This document shows, one piece after another, positions 10,005 to 18,268 of a stretch of 64,000 nt of DNA. The stretch covers positions 806,001 to 870,000 of the forward strand of contig NZ_SGXC01000001.1 of assembly GCF_004216695.1 (NCBI RefSeq). The letters run 5' to 3'. The notes beneath the pieces are model-generated. The model saw only the letters and a program-made list of their open reading frames with translations, did not search any database and was not told where the DNA came from. The position numbers and the translations under genes were made by a program. Every line of letters begins with the position of its first letter. Position 1 is the first letter of the stretch. Origin of the DNA: Pigmentiphaga kullae (GTDB taxonomy: Bacteria > Pseudomonadota > Gammaproteobacteria > Burkholderiales > Burkholderiaceae_B).

Positions 10005-10351
10005 GGCGCGCCACCCTCCGGTACGTAGACCACCTGTCCATCGGGCAGTTGGTACGCCACGCCCAGGCGCTGCCCCTCTCCCGACAACTCGCGGTCGCTG
10101 ACGCGCTCGACCTTGATCTGCTTCTTGTCCTTGCGCACGACTTCGAGCTGCCCCTCGCGCGTGGTGCGCGTGAGCGTCCATGACGCGTCCTCGCTGAACA
10201 GGTCTTGCGCTCCCAGCACTGAGAACAGCGCCACGGCCATGGCCACGATGAACGCCAGGCTGGCATCGAACAGGTTGGCCACGCCGGCCAGCGGATCGTC
10301 CGCCCGCGTACGGACGCGGCGTGGACGGGCAAAGCGCAGACCACGCCTCAT
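10001..10351 (-). CDS. DUF2149 protein, ExbD-like energy-transduction subunit
   Basis: This 116-residue protein has one transmembrane segment at about residues 25-45 preceded by a basic, Arg-rich N terminus and the motif DPLAGVANLFD, the signature of DUF2149. The remainder is periplasmic and hydrophilic. The layout matches ExbD/TolR-type proteins (short cytoplasmic tail, single helix with an acidic residue at its start, periplasmic domain). It overlaps the ExbB-like gene upstream and the CobN-like gene downstream by four bases each, which implies translational coupling and a shared complex. Proposed role: proton-driven partner of the ExbB-like channel, possibly coupling energy to the CobN-like protein rather than to TonB. 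Confidence 0.82.
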   Translation of the reverse strand: MRRGLRFARPRRVRTRADDPLAGVANLFDASLAFIVAMAVALFSVLGAQDLFSEDASWTLTRTTREGQLEVVRKDKKQIKVERVSDRELSGEGQRLGVAYQLPDGQVVYVPEGGAP

Positions 10352-10884
10352 CGATCGCTCCCGTCCCTGAGCACCTGCTCGGCGCGCAGGCGGATCGCAT
10401 CGAGGTCTTCATGGCTCCAGCCTTCGCGCACCATGGCGATCACATAGGCCACTACGCCCACCGCGATTCCCACCACCGTGCTGGAGAACGCGACCACCAT
10501 GTTGCCTGCCAGGTCCGGGAGATCGCCCCGGGCCAATCCGTTGAGCGCGGCCGCCATGGGTATCAGGGTGCCCATCAACCCCAGCGACGGTCCGGCCCGG
10601 ACGGCGAAGCGCACCGTATCGAGGCTGCGCTGGGCCGCGTTCTCCGCCTGCATCAGGATCGCTTCGAGCCGCAGGTCCGGCGCTTCCCCCCCTTCCCGCG
10701 CCACCGCTTCGATCATGGCCAGGTAGCGCGCCTGCGCCGGCCGCCGGCCGCGCAGCCGTTGCCATCCCCCGCGCGCGAACATGCCGAGCGCGACCAGTAT
10801 CCACGCCAGCAAGGCCACCAGCAGCACGAGCGCCGGATAGAACAGCAGGTTCGAGATCTGTTCGAGAAGCAGTTTCAATTCCAT
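10348..10884 (-). CDS. MotA/TolQ/ExbB-family proton channel protein
   Basis: This 178-residue protein has three hydrophobic helices (about residues 15-40, 108-130 and 140-165) and the family's conserved block SLGLMGTLIPMAAALNGLARGD followed by AFSSTVVGIAVG. The family forms pentameric inner-membrane channels that use the proton gradient with an ExbD/TolR partner. The ATG has a purine-rich AGAGAG upstream. It sits 27 bp after the receptor gene and overlaps DUF2149 by four bases. No TonB gene is adjacent, so the receptor either uses a distant TonB or the complex works differently. Confidence 0.88.
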   Translation of the reverse strand: MELKLLLEQISNLLFYPALVLLVALLAWILVALGMFARGGWQRLRGRRPAQARYLAMIEAVAREGGEAPDLRLEAILMQAENAAQRSLDTVRFAVRAGPSLGLMGTLIPMAAALNGLARGDLPDLAGNMVVAFSSTVVGIAVGVVAYVIAMVREGWSHEDLDAIRLRAEQVLRDGSDR

Positions 10885-10911
10885 GAGAGTCTCTCTTTCG
10901 CCAGGACCGGG

Positions 10912-12954
10912 TCACAGCGCGCGCGTGTAGCGCAGGTAGAAGGCGCGGCCCGGCATGATGTAGTCGGCCTTTTCGTAGTAGTCGCGGTCGAACAGGTTGG
11001 CGATGTCCACGCGCAAGGTGTCGCGCGCCGTCAGCTTCCAGCGCGCGCTCAGATCGATCACGGTGAACGATGCATTGGCGAACACGCCGCCGCGGCCGCC
11101 GGTGTAGATGCGGCCCTGGCTGTTGTCGGAGTCGTAGCGGGTGCCGTTGTGGCGCACGGTCATGGTGGCCGACAGGTCGCTGCCGTTGCTCACCGTCAGC
11201 GAGACATTGGCCTTCCACTTGGAGGCGTTGCGTATCGGCGCGGCGCCGGTGACGTCGAAGTCCTCGGCCTGCAGCAGCCGGGTGACGCTGCTCGCCACGC
11301 CCAGGCGGCCGGCCGGCAGGCCGAACAGGACGCCGGCGTCGAAGGCCAGCCGTCCCTCCAGGCCGCGCATGCGCGAGGTATCGGCGTTCTCGTAGCTGCT
11401 GATACGCTCGGCCGGCGTTTCGCTGACGATGACAGAGCGTATGCGGTCGCGGATGCGCGCGTCGAAATATGTCAGGTCGGCATCGACCTCGCGCGTGGCA
11501 TAGCCCACGCCCAGGTCGTAGCTGGTGCTGCGTTCCGGCTTCAGGCCGGGATTGCCCACGCTCAGCCGCCGCTGGCTGCCTGCGAATTCCTCGTTCTGGC
11601 CCGCCAGCTCGCTGCCCTGCGGCGGCGCGAAGGCCGTGCCCGCGGACGCATGCACGCGCCATGCCGGCGCCAGCTTGTAGACCACCCCGCCGCGGGGGTT
11701 GAAACTGGTGAAGCTCGACGAGGCCGGCGTGAAACGAGCCTTGTAGGGCGTGGCCAACGTGCTCGCATCGATCCAGTCATTGCGCGCGCCCAGCGTCAGC
11801 ACCAGGCGATCATCCAGCAGATGGCTGGCCAGCTCGGCGAACAAGCCCTTGCTGTCGCGACGCTCGTTGGGACTGTACGGCGCCGTTTGCGCTCCGGACG
11901 ACAGATACGAAAAACGCTCGGCCTCGACCCGTTGCCAATCGAAGCCATAGGTCAGCGCGAACGTCTCGTTAAGCGTCCAGGTGTCCTGGGCCTGCAAGCC
12001 CTTGTAGCGGGACACCGTGCGGCTGGACCGATAGCGCGGCGCGGCGGCCGGAACGGTCAGGTAGTTGTAGTCCTCACGCGAGGCGTAGGTGACAAGGCTG
12101 ATCTGGTGGCGCTCCGGCGTGATCCGCAGCCGCAGGTCGCCGCTGACGCGGCGGGTCTCGTTGCCCGAAGCGTTGGGCGGATCGTAGCTCAGCGGGCCCG
12201 GCGCATTGTTGGACAGATCCGCCGCGTCCACGGAAGCGTCGACGCGCACGATCTCATGAAGATCCATCCCCAGGCGCAGCCGCCCGGAAGTGCGCCGCGA
12301 ATCGCTATTGGGCCGGCGGTCGCCCGCGCCGGTACGGAAATCGCCGGCCTGCTCCACATAGCCCGCGGCCAGGTCGAAATCGGCGCGCTCGGACAGCGAA
12401 CCGCCTATCGCAACCTCGCCCCGGTACGTCTCGAACGAACCGTAGCCGACGCTGGCGCTTCCCCGCAGCGGTCCCTTCGAGTGCCGGGTGATGATGTTGA
12501 CCACGCCGCCCATGGCCGACGCGCCGTAGAGCGACGAGGCCGGCCCCTTGAGCACCTCCACGCGCTCGATGCTGTCCCGCGCGAGCGTCGTGAAACTGGT
12601 CGATCCCGACGGGCGGCCGTCCACCAGCACCAGCGTGCGCGGGTTGATGGTGAACTCGAAATTGGGACGCAGGCCGCGCAACCCGATGCCCGCAAGGCCA
12701 TTGGGATACTGGATGACGTCGACGCTGGCGTTCTTCTTGACCAGGTCCAGGAAGGTCGTGCCGACGGTCGTATCGAGCGCGTCGGCATCGATCACCTCCA
12801 TCGACGACGCCACATCGCTGGCCGATTGCTCGCTGCGGGTGGCCGTTACGACCACCGTGTCCAGCGCCTGGGAAGGCGATGCCTCCCCGGAACTCTGCGC
12901 GTACGCCAACGACGACGCGATCAAGGCAGCCAAGCCGCCCACCCCGGTTTTCAT
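10912..12954 (-). CDS. TonB-dependent outer-membrane receptor of the CobN locus
   Basis: The 680-residue product starts with a signal peptide (residues 1-24, ending AYA), a TonB box around DTVVVTATR, a plug domain (about 45-160, with RVEVLKGPASSLYG and GGVVNIITR) and a long beta-barrel. The ATG at 12954 has AGGGA five bases upstream; a GTG at 12969 is less likely. It is the first gene of the operon with the ExbB-like, DUF2149 and CobN-like genes. Receptors of this type import metal chelates, cobamides or haem; the ligand is unknown. The second receptor in the window (38723) carries the B12 riboswitch, so this one probably serves another ligand. Confidence 0.9.
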   Translation of the reverse strand: MKTGVGGLAALIASSLAYAQSSGEASPSQALDTVVVTATRSEQSASDVASSMEVIDADALDTTVGTTFLDLVKKNASVDVIQYPNGLAGIGLRGLRPNFEFTINPRTLVLVDGRPSGSTSFTTLARDSIERVEVLKGPASSLYGASAMGGVVNIITRHSKGPLRGSASVGYGSFETYRGEVAIGGSLSERADFDLAAGYVEQAGDFRTGAGDRRPNSDSRRTSGRLRLGMDLHEIVRVDASVDAADLSNNAPGPLSYDPPNASGNETRRVSGDLRLRITPERHQISLVTYASREDYNYLTVPAAAPRYRSSRTVSRYKGLQAQDTWTLNETFALTYGFDWQRVEAERFSYLSSGAQTAPYSPNERRDSKGLFAELASHLLDDRLVLTLGARNDWIDASTLATPYKARFTPASSSFTSFNPRGGVVYKLAPAWRVHASAGTAFAPPQGSELAGQNEEFAGSQRRLSVGNPGLKPERSTSYDLGVGYATREVDADLTYFDARIRDRIRSVIVSETPAERISSYENADTSRMRGLEGRLAFDAGVLFGLPAGRLGVASSVTRLLQAEDFDVTGAAPIRNASKWKANVSLTVSNGSDLSATMTVRHNGTRYDSDNSQGRIYTGGRGGVFANASFTVIDLSARWKLTARDTLRVDIANLFDRDYYEKADYIMPGRAFYLRYTRAL

Positions 12955-12972
12955 GCTTCCCTGCCCCACGAT

Positions 12973-12988
12973 GCGATTCCCGAATCGC
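12973..12988. promoter_or_regulatory. Perfect inverted repeat in the leader of the receptor/CobN operon
   Basis: GCGATTC-CC-GAATCGC is a perfect 7+7 bp inverted repeat located 19-34 bases before the receptor start codon. With the promoter proposed just upstream, it would straddle the transcription start. It may be an operator or a short leader hairpin; the sequence does not match Fur or a typical Zur box. Confidence 0.45.
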
Positions 12989-12990
12989 GC

Positions 12991-13021
12991 ACCTTAATGC
13001 AACTCTGTATCTTATGCAACT
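12991..13021 (-). promoter_or_regulatory. Putative promoter with direct repeats for the receptor/CobN operon
   Basis: On the minus strand TTGCAT (13019-13014) and TAAGGT (12996-12991) are 17 bp apart and can serve as -35 and -10 elements, giving a start near 12984 and a leader of about 30 bases. The octamer ATGCAACT (plus strand) occurs twice, at 12997-13004 and 13014-13021, with a period of 17 bp. The repeat may be a regulator site. The -10 match is weak (3 of 6). Confidence 0.4.
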
Positions 13022-13288
13022 TAGTGTCATTAAAGACGTGCAGGCATAGAACTTGGCCGCCTCGAGACGGAAAGCGCGGGCAACCCATCCGGACACGGGA
13101 GTGCCCATGGCGAACTGCCAGCGCGATCGCGTTTCGCGCTATCCTTGCCACTCGGGCGGTGCGGTCGCCGCCCTGGCTCTCGATTCCGTTTTCATGTCCC
13201 CGTCCGGTCCGGCCGGCTCCGCCGCCATCATTCCCACGCTGCCCACGCACCGTCCCGCTTCTCCGGCTTGCCCGCAAGGGAAGCCGTG

Positions 13289-14194
13289 ATGGGCGTCTTC
13301 CACATCTATTTCTCCATCCTCAGTCTGCTGGCCCCGCTCCTGGTGGTCATCGGCGTCGGCACCACCTGGGGCAAGCTGGGACACGCCTTCCCCGCCCAGT
13401 TCGTCACGGTGCTGGCCACCACCGTCACCACCCCGGCGCTGGTGTTCAACACCCTGGTCACGACCCAGCTCAGCAACGAGATCATGGCCACCGTGGCCGG
13501 CGCCACGGTGCTGGCGCTGGCCCTGTGCATGGGCGTTTCGGCGCTGGCGCTCAAGCTGTGCAAGCTGCCGGTGCGCAAGCTGCTCCAGACCACGACCTTC
13601 CCCAACGCCGGCAACCTGGGGCTGCCGATCACGCACCTGGCTTTCGGCGATGCCGGCCTGTCGACCTCGATCGCGTTCTTCGCCGTCTGCTCGTTCATCC
13701 AGCACACCGTGGGCGTGCGCACGCTGCCCAGCGCGAACGGCATGCCGGCGGCGTGGAAAAGCCCCATTCTGATCGCCTCGGTACTGGCCGTGGCCTGCCG
13801 GGTCTTCAGCTACACGCCGCCGCAGTGGATCATGGAGTCGGCCCAGTTGCTGGGCAGCATGACCGTGCCGCTGATGCTGCTGGGGCTGGGCCACGCGCTG
13901 GCGCTGATTCCCGCGGCCGGCCTGCGGCTGGGCGGCATCGTCGGCGCCATCCGGCTCGTGGCGGGACTGGCCACGGGCGCGGCGGCGGCGTGGCTGGTGG
14001 GGCTGCCGGCCGACATGATCGGCAACGTGGCCCTGCAGATGGGCATGCCCTGCGCGGTGGTCAGCTACATGTACGCGCGCCGCTATACCGACATGGGCGA
14101 CACGGCGGCGGGCGCGGTGCTGATCTCGACCGTGGTGTTCCTGGTGCTGGCGCCTTTCCTGTTGTGGCTGCTGGGCTCGCCGGTGGCGGGCTAG
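13289..14194 (+). CDS. AEC-family (auxin efflux carrier type) transporter
   Basis: This 301-residue membrane protein has about ten hydrophobic segments. The broken-helix regions NTLVTTQLS (first half) and MGMPCAVVSYMYARRY (second half) are typical of AEC/MdcF-like permeases, which move carboxylates or amino acids. It starts at ATG 13289 with AAGGGAAG upstream. It is divergent from the receptor operon and faces the AraC gene tail to tail with a 9-bp gap. The substrate is unknown. Confidence 0.88.
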   Translation: MGVFHIYFSILSLLAPLLVVIGVGTTWGKLGHAFPAQFVTVLATTVTTPALVFNTLVTTQLSNEIMATVAGATVLALALCMGVSALALKLCKLPVRKLLQTTTFPNAGNLGLPITHLAFGDAGLSTSIAFFAVCSFIQHTVGVRTLPSANGMPAAWKSPILIASVLAVACRVFSYTPPQWIMESAQLLGSMTVPLMLLGLGHALALIPAAGLRLGGIVGAIRLVAGLATGAAAAWLVGLPADMIGNVALQMGMPCAVVSYMYARRYTDMGDTAAGAVLISTVVFLVLAPFLLWLLGSPVAG

Positions 14195-14203
14195 GCCCGG
14201 CGT

Positions 14204-15169
14204 TCAGTCCTGGCCGGCGCGCCGGTGCTGCCTGGGCGTCATGCCGTAGCGGCCGCGGAAGGCGCGCGAGAAATGCGCCTGGCTGGCAAAGCCCCAGCGG
14301 TAGGCGATGTCGCCGATGGACAGCCTGCGGGTGCCTTCGCCCGCGAGTTCCTGGTGGGCCCGCTCGAGCCGCTTGTCCCAGATCCACTGGCTGACGCTGC
14401 GGTCCCGGTGGGCGAACAGGCGGTGCAACTGGCGCACGGACAGCCCCAGGGCGCGCGCCACCTGCTCGGCATCCAGCGCGGGATCGTGCAGGTGCTCGGC
14501 AATGAAGGCCTCGGCGCGCAGCAGCCGCCACGCGGCCATGTCGTTCAGTTCGCGCGCCGCGCCGGGATCGACTGCCGCGCGCAGCAGGTGGCGGGCCTGC
14601 TCGGCCACGCCGGACACGGCGTCGGCGCGCGGCCGCTCGACGAAATCCATCGCCATGGTACGCAGCGTGTTGGCCAGCAGCCGGCCGGTGCGCAGCCGGT
14701 TGTCCACCTGGATGGGCGCCGCGGGCCGCATCTCGCGCCGGCCCCGGAACAGCCGTTCGGCCTCGACCTCGACGATGATCTGGCGCATGTCGCCGGTGAA
14801 ACCGTACAGGTAGGGAATCGCATTGGAATAGACGATGACGTCGCCGGCGCGCACGGTGTAGCACTGGCCCGACTGGAACAGGAAGGCGTCGCCTTCGAGC
14901 AGGATGCAGGCGAAGACGGAATCCTTGGGGTGGGTCTTGAGCAGCGAGCGGGTCCGCTCGATGACGTGCTGGTTGCCGCGGATCTCGGTAAAGGCGACGT
15001 CGTCCGCGTCGAACACGCGGCCCTGGGCGCGCAGCCCGTGCGGATCGTAGGTCGAACAGGTCAGGCCGATCAGCTGCGAGGCGTTGTACGACTCCCAGAA
15101 TGCCAGCCGCTGGGAAGACGGCACCTGATCGGTGGAGGCCTGCGCGCGAGGGGACAGGGTCGTGCTCAT
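14204..15169 (-). CDS. AraC-family transcriptional activator
   Basis: This 321-residue protein has an N-terminal cupin-like ligand domain of the AraC-binding-like-2 type (about residues 20-195) and a C-terminal AraC/XylS double helix-turn-helix (about 215-315, with the second-HTH block IAYRWGFASQAHFSRAFR). It is transcribed away from the cupin dioxygenase operon with a 246-bp intergenic region, the usual arrangement for a local activator. The ligand is probably the operon's aromatic substrate or an intermediate; this is inferred from position only. Confidence 0.9.
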   Translation of the reverse strand: MSTTLSPRAQASTDQVPSSQRLAFWESYNASQLIGLTCSTYDPHGLRAQGRVFDADDVAFTEIRGNQHVIERTRSLLKTHPKDSVFACILLEGDAFLFQSGQCYTVRAGDVIVYSNAIPYLYGFTGDMRQIIVEVEAERLFRGRREMRPAAPIQVDNRLRTGRLLANTLRTMAMDFVERPRADAVSGVAEQARHLLRAAVDPGAARELNDMAAWRLLRAEAFIAEHLHDPALDAEQVARALGLSVRQLHRLFAHRDRSVSQWIWDKRLERAHQELAGEGTRRLSIGDIAYRWGFASQAHFSRAFRGRYGMTPRQHRRAGQD

Positions 15170-15281
15170 GGTCGTGCCCGTGGGAGAACCGCCCGGCAGC
15201 GGGGCGGATGGCGTCCAACATGGCGGCGGCGCCGCAGCTTACGCCGATGCTAGCACGGCCCACCCGGGGTCCCGGCCCGGG

Positions 15282-15383
15282 TTGACCCTAGGGGGTCTCC
15301 CCCCTGCCGCCGGCAGCCATGTCGCGCACAGTCAAATTCCCCGTCCCGCCGGGACAAGCGGCCGGACGGCGCGCTGGCTACAT
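15282..15383 (+). promoter_or_regulatory. AraC-operon control region with GC hairpin and likely -10
   Basis: Between the divergent AraC and cupin genes there is an inverted repeat AGGGGG-TCTC-CCCCCT (15290-15305) and a good -10 element TACATT (15378-15383) without a recognisable -35. A strong -10 without -35 fits an activator-dependent promoter. The hairpin's function is unknown; the exact AraC sites cannot be defined by eye. Confidence 0.35.
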
Positions 15384-15415
15384 TGGCACGATCCATGGAA
15401 GATCAGGAGGCCCCC

Positions 15416-15949
15416 ATGCTCAAGACCGCCGGCAACGAGTTCTGGCGCGACATCGCTCCCATCGCCGACGTGTTCAAGCCCGATGCCAGGCCCGAGGTCC
15501 ACATCGGCAACGCGCCCACCGACGACAGGAAATGGTATGTCCCGTTCACCGATACGGTGGCCTCGCGGCCGCTGTGGATCTCGCCTTCCGAGAACCGCTG
15601 GTGCGACATCCTGCGCGCCGACGCCGCCGGGCTGGTCAACCGCCACTACCATCCGCACGAGGTGTTCGCCTACACGATCTCGGGCAAGTGGGGCTATCTG
15701 GAGCACGACTGGATCGCCACCGCCGGCGACTTCGTCTACGAGACCCCGGGCGAGGGCCATACGCTGGTGGCCTTCGAGCACGAACAGCCGATGAAGGTGT
15801 TCTTCATCGTGAAGGGGCCGCTGATCTGGCTGGACGAGAAGGGCCAGTCCACCGGCCACTTCGACGTGCACGACTACATCGCGATGTGCCGCGCGCACTA
15901 CGAGAAGATCGGCATGGGCGCCGCCTACGTTGACACGCTGTTCCGCTGA
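15416..15949 (+). CDS. 2,4'-dihydroxyacetophenone dioxygenase-family cupin
   Basis: This is a 177-residue single-domain cupin. The iron-binding pattern is His77, His79 and His115 (in NRHYHPHE and GEGHTL), closely matching positions and length known for 2,4'-dihydroxyacetophenone dioxygenase, which cleaves the side-chain C-C bond to 4-hydroxybenzoate and formate. The ATG at 15416 follows a perfect AGGAGG with five bases between. It is the first gene of the AraC-linked operon with a solute-binding protein, an acetamidase/formamidase and an SDR. The exact substrate is uncertain because related cupins of other specificity exist. Confidence 0.8.
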   Translation: MLKTAGNEFWRDIAPIADVFKPDARPEVHIGNAPTDDRKWYVPFTDTVASRPLWISPSENRWCDILRADAAGLVNRHYHPHEVFAYTISGKWGYLEHDWIATAGDFVYETPGEGHTLVAFEHEQPMKVFFIVKGPLIWLDEKGQSTGHFDVHDYIAMCRAHYEKIGMGAAYVDTLFR

Positions 15950-16000
15950 ACCAGGCCCTCCGTGGCCGATGCGACATAACGAAAACCAGGAGACGACATC

Positions 16001-17212
16001 ATGCAACGCAGGCAATTCGCGACCTTGCTCGCGGCGGCCGCCGCCACCGCGATGGCGGCGCCGGCGCTGGGCCAGTCCGGCGCCCCGGCCGAGATCCGCA
16101 TCGGCTACGCCATTTCCAAGACCGGCGCCTACGCCGGCGGAGCCAGCACCACGGTGCTGCCCAACTACCAGATGTGGGCGGCCGACGTGCAGAAGGCCGG
16201 CGGCATCGAGATCGGCGGCAAGCGCGTGCCGGTGAAGTTCTTCGAGTACGACGACCGCAGCAATTCGGAAGAGGCCGTGCGCGCGGTGGAACGGCTCATC
16301 AACCAGGACAAGGTGGACTTCATCCTGCCGCCCTGGGGCACGGCCATGAACCTGGCCGTGGCGCCCATCCTGCACAAGCACGACTACCCCCACCTCGCCA
16401 CCACGATGATCTCGGACCGCATCCCGCAGCTGCGCGAACGCTGGTCCAATCTGTTCTTCTTCACGCTTACGTCCACGGACTATGCCAACGGCGTGGTGGA
16501 CGTGCTGACGCGGCTGCGCGAGGAAGGCAAGATCAAGGGCAGGGTCGCCATCGTCAACGTGGCCGACCAGTTCGGACTGGAGCTGTCCAAGGCCGCGCGC
16601 GAGGGCCTGAAGAAGGCGAAGTTCGACATCGTCTACGACCAGAGCTATCCGCTGGGCTCGCAGGAGTTGCAGACCATCCTGAACGAGGTACGCCGACGCG
16701 AGCCCGAGGCCTTCCTGGCCTTCAGCTATCCGCCCGACACCATGTCGCTGAACGACCAGGCCAAGGTCGTGGGTTTCAACCCCAAGGTCTTCTACACCGC
16801 GATCGGCACGGTGTTTCCCATGTTCAAGAACCGCTTCGGCGCCAATGCCGACGGCGTCATGGGCCTGGGCGGCGTCAGCGCCGAGCTGCCCGTCACGCGC
16901 GACTACCGCGAGCGGCACCGCGCCATGTTCAAGCAGGAGGCGGACTACAACGGCAGCGCCGTCACCTACGCCACCCTGCAGATCCTGGAGCAGGCCATCA
17001 CGCGCGCGGGTTCCATCGACCGCAAGGCCGTGTCCGAGCAGATCCGCACCGGCAGCTTCGAAACCGTGCTGGGTCCCGTCAAGCTGACCAACCGCCTGTG
17101 GGCCGAAGCCTCCAGCGTGGGGCAGTGGCAGGACGGCGTGTTCCAGCCCATCTCGCCCAAGACCGCCATCGGCGTCAAACCCGCGTTCTTCCCCAAGCCC
17201 GCATGGAAATGA
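16001..17212 (+). CDS. Branched-chain-type ABC transporter substrate-binding protein with Tat-like signal
   Basis: This 403-residue periplasmic type I binding protein of the Leu/Ile/Val/aromatic-acid class has a twin-arginine-like start QRRQFATLLAAA and cleavage near LGQ (about residue 25). Mature features include IRIGYAISKTGAYAGG and the long two-lobed fold. AGGAGA precedes the ATG. The stop overlaps the possible start of the amidase (ATGA). No permease or ATPase genes are in this operon; the nearest complete set is livHMGF at 23.0-26.4 kb, so it may borrow that or a distant importer. Substrate is presumably the aromatic compound handled by the cupin. Confidence 0.9.
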   Translation: MQRRQFATLLAAAAATAMAAPALGQSGAPAEIRIGYAISKTGAYAGGASTTVLPNYQMWAADVQKAGGIEIGGKRVPVKFFEYDDRSNSEEAVRAVERLINQDKVDFILPPWGTAMNLAVAPILHKHDYPHLATTMISDRIPQLRERWSNLFFFTLTSTDYANGVVDVLTRLREEGKIKGRVAIVNVADQFGLELSKAAREGLKKAKFDIVYDQSYPLGSQELQTILNEVRRREPEAFLAFSYPPDTMSLNDQAKVVGFNPKVFYTAIGTVFPMFKNRFGANADGVMGLGGVSAELPVTRDYRERHRAMFKQEADYNGSAVTYATLQILEQAITRAGSIDRKAVSEQIRTGSFETVLGPVKLTNRLWAEASSVGQWQDGVFQPISPKTAIGVKPAFFPKPAWK

Positions 17213-18234
17213 CGACGGGAGACATGACGGCGGATCACGTCCTGCGCTGCGGCCCCGGCACGGTGGTGTGGGGCTTCCTGGGCCCGGACGTGCCGCCCGC
17301 GCTGCGCATACGGCCGGGCGACACGGTGCGCATCGACACGGTGAACGCCGTGGGCGTACCGCTGCCGCCCGACGAGGCGCTGGCCTTCTTCGGGCATCAC
17401 GGCCTGCCCCTGGAAGGACCGGTGGCCGAGATTTTGGAAATCATGCGTACCGTGCCCAAGGACGTCGGCCCGCACATCCTGACCGGCCCGGTCCAGGTGG
17501 AAGGCGCCGAGCCCGGCGACGTGCTGGCGGTGGAAATCCTGGCCGTGGCGCCGCGCGAGCCGGCCTACGGCGTCAACTTCGCCCGCCCCGGCGCGGGCGC
17601 GCTGCCGGAGCTGCTGAAGGAACCCCGGCTCAAGCTGATGCGCCATGACCTGGCGGGCGGCGTGGCCCGCTTCGACGAACGCATCGCCATCCCGCTGGCG
17701 CCGTTCATGGGCACCATGGGCGTGGCGCCCACCCGCAAGGTGTCCTCGATCCCGCCCGGCCCTTTCGGCGGCAACCTGGACCTGAAAGACCTGCGGCCGG
17801 GGGCGGTGCTGTACCTGCCGGTGCAGGTGGCGGGCGCGGACTTCTTCGTCGGCGACGGGCACGCGGCCCAGGGCCATGGCGAGGTGAACCTGACCGGACT
17901 CGAAACCTCGATGACCGGCGTATTCCGCTTCGCGCTGCACAAGGCCCGCAGCCTGCGCTGGCCCATGGCCGAGACCGGCGAGCACTACATCGCCATGGGC
18001 CTGGACGAAGACCTGGATGCCGCCGCCGAACTGGCCGTCTCGCAGGCGGTGGCCGTGCTGCGGCATTTCGGAGAACTGTCCGAGGCCGATGCCTACGCGC
18101 TGTCCAGCCTGGCCGTGGATTTCGAGATCACGCAGATGGTCGACGGCGTCAAGGGCGTGCATGGCCGCATCCCCAAGCGGCTGCTGGCCGCCTGCCCGCG
18201 CGCGGCGGGCCGCCGGTGGGGCCCGCTTCCCTGA
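17209..18234 (+). CDS. Acetamidase/formamidase-family amidohydrolase
   Basis: This 341-residue protein aligns in order with the FmdA/AmdA family: an N-terminal GPGTVVWGFLGPDVPPA block, the central NFARPGAGALPELL and APFMGTMGVAP segments, then DLRPGAVLYLPV and DGHAAQGHGEV near residue 225. The family hydrolyses formamide, acetamide or small amides. ATG 17209 overlaps the stop of the preceding gene by four bases; ATG 17203 and ATG 17224 are possible. Together with a formate-releasing dioxygenase it may act on an amide or formyl intermediate, but the real substrate is unknown. Confidence 0.85.
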   Translation: MTTGDMTADHVLRCGPGTVVWGFLGPDVPPALRIRPGDTVRIDTVNAVGVPLPPDEALAFFGHHGLPLEGPVAEILEIMRTVPKDVGPHILTGPVQVEGAEPGDVLAVEILAVAPREPAYGVNFARPGAGALPELLKEPRLKLMRHDLAGGVARFDERIAIPLAPFMGTMGVAPTRKVSSIPPGPFGGNLDLKDLRPGAVLYLPVQVAGADFFVGDGHAAQGHGEVNLTGLETSMTGVFRFALHKARSLRWPMAETGEHYIAMGLDEDLDAAAELAVSQAVAVLRHFGELSEADAYALSSLAVDFEITQMVDGVKGVHGRIPKRLLAACPRAAGRRWGPLP

Positions 18235-18268
18235 ACGGGACTTCCCGACTCTTTCCAGGACACGACTC

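Noticed and set aside
12973-13021. Fur or Zur box before the receptor gene
   Set aside because: The repeats do not match the GATAAT-type Fur pattern or the AT-rich palindromic Zur pattern closely enough.
4791-14394. Very long plus-strand open frames at 4791-10028 (1745 codons) and 10321-14394 (1357 codons)
   Set aside because: They lie antisense to the permease, CobN-like, DUF2149, ExbB-like and receptor genes, with low-complexity His/Gln/Arg-rich translations and no domains. They are high-GC shadow frames.
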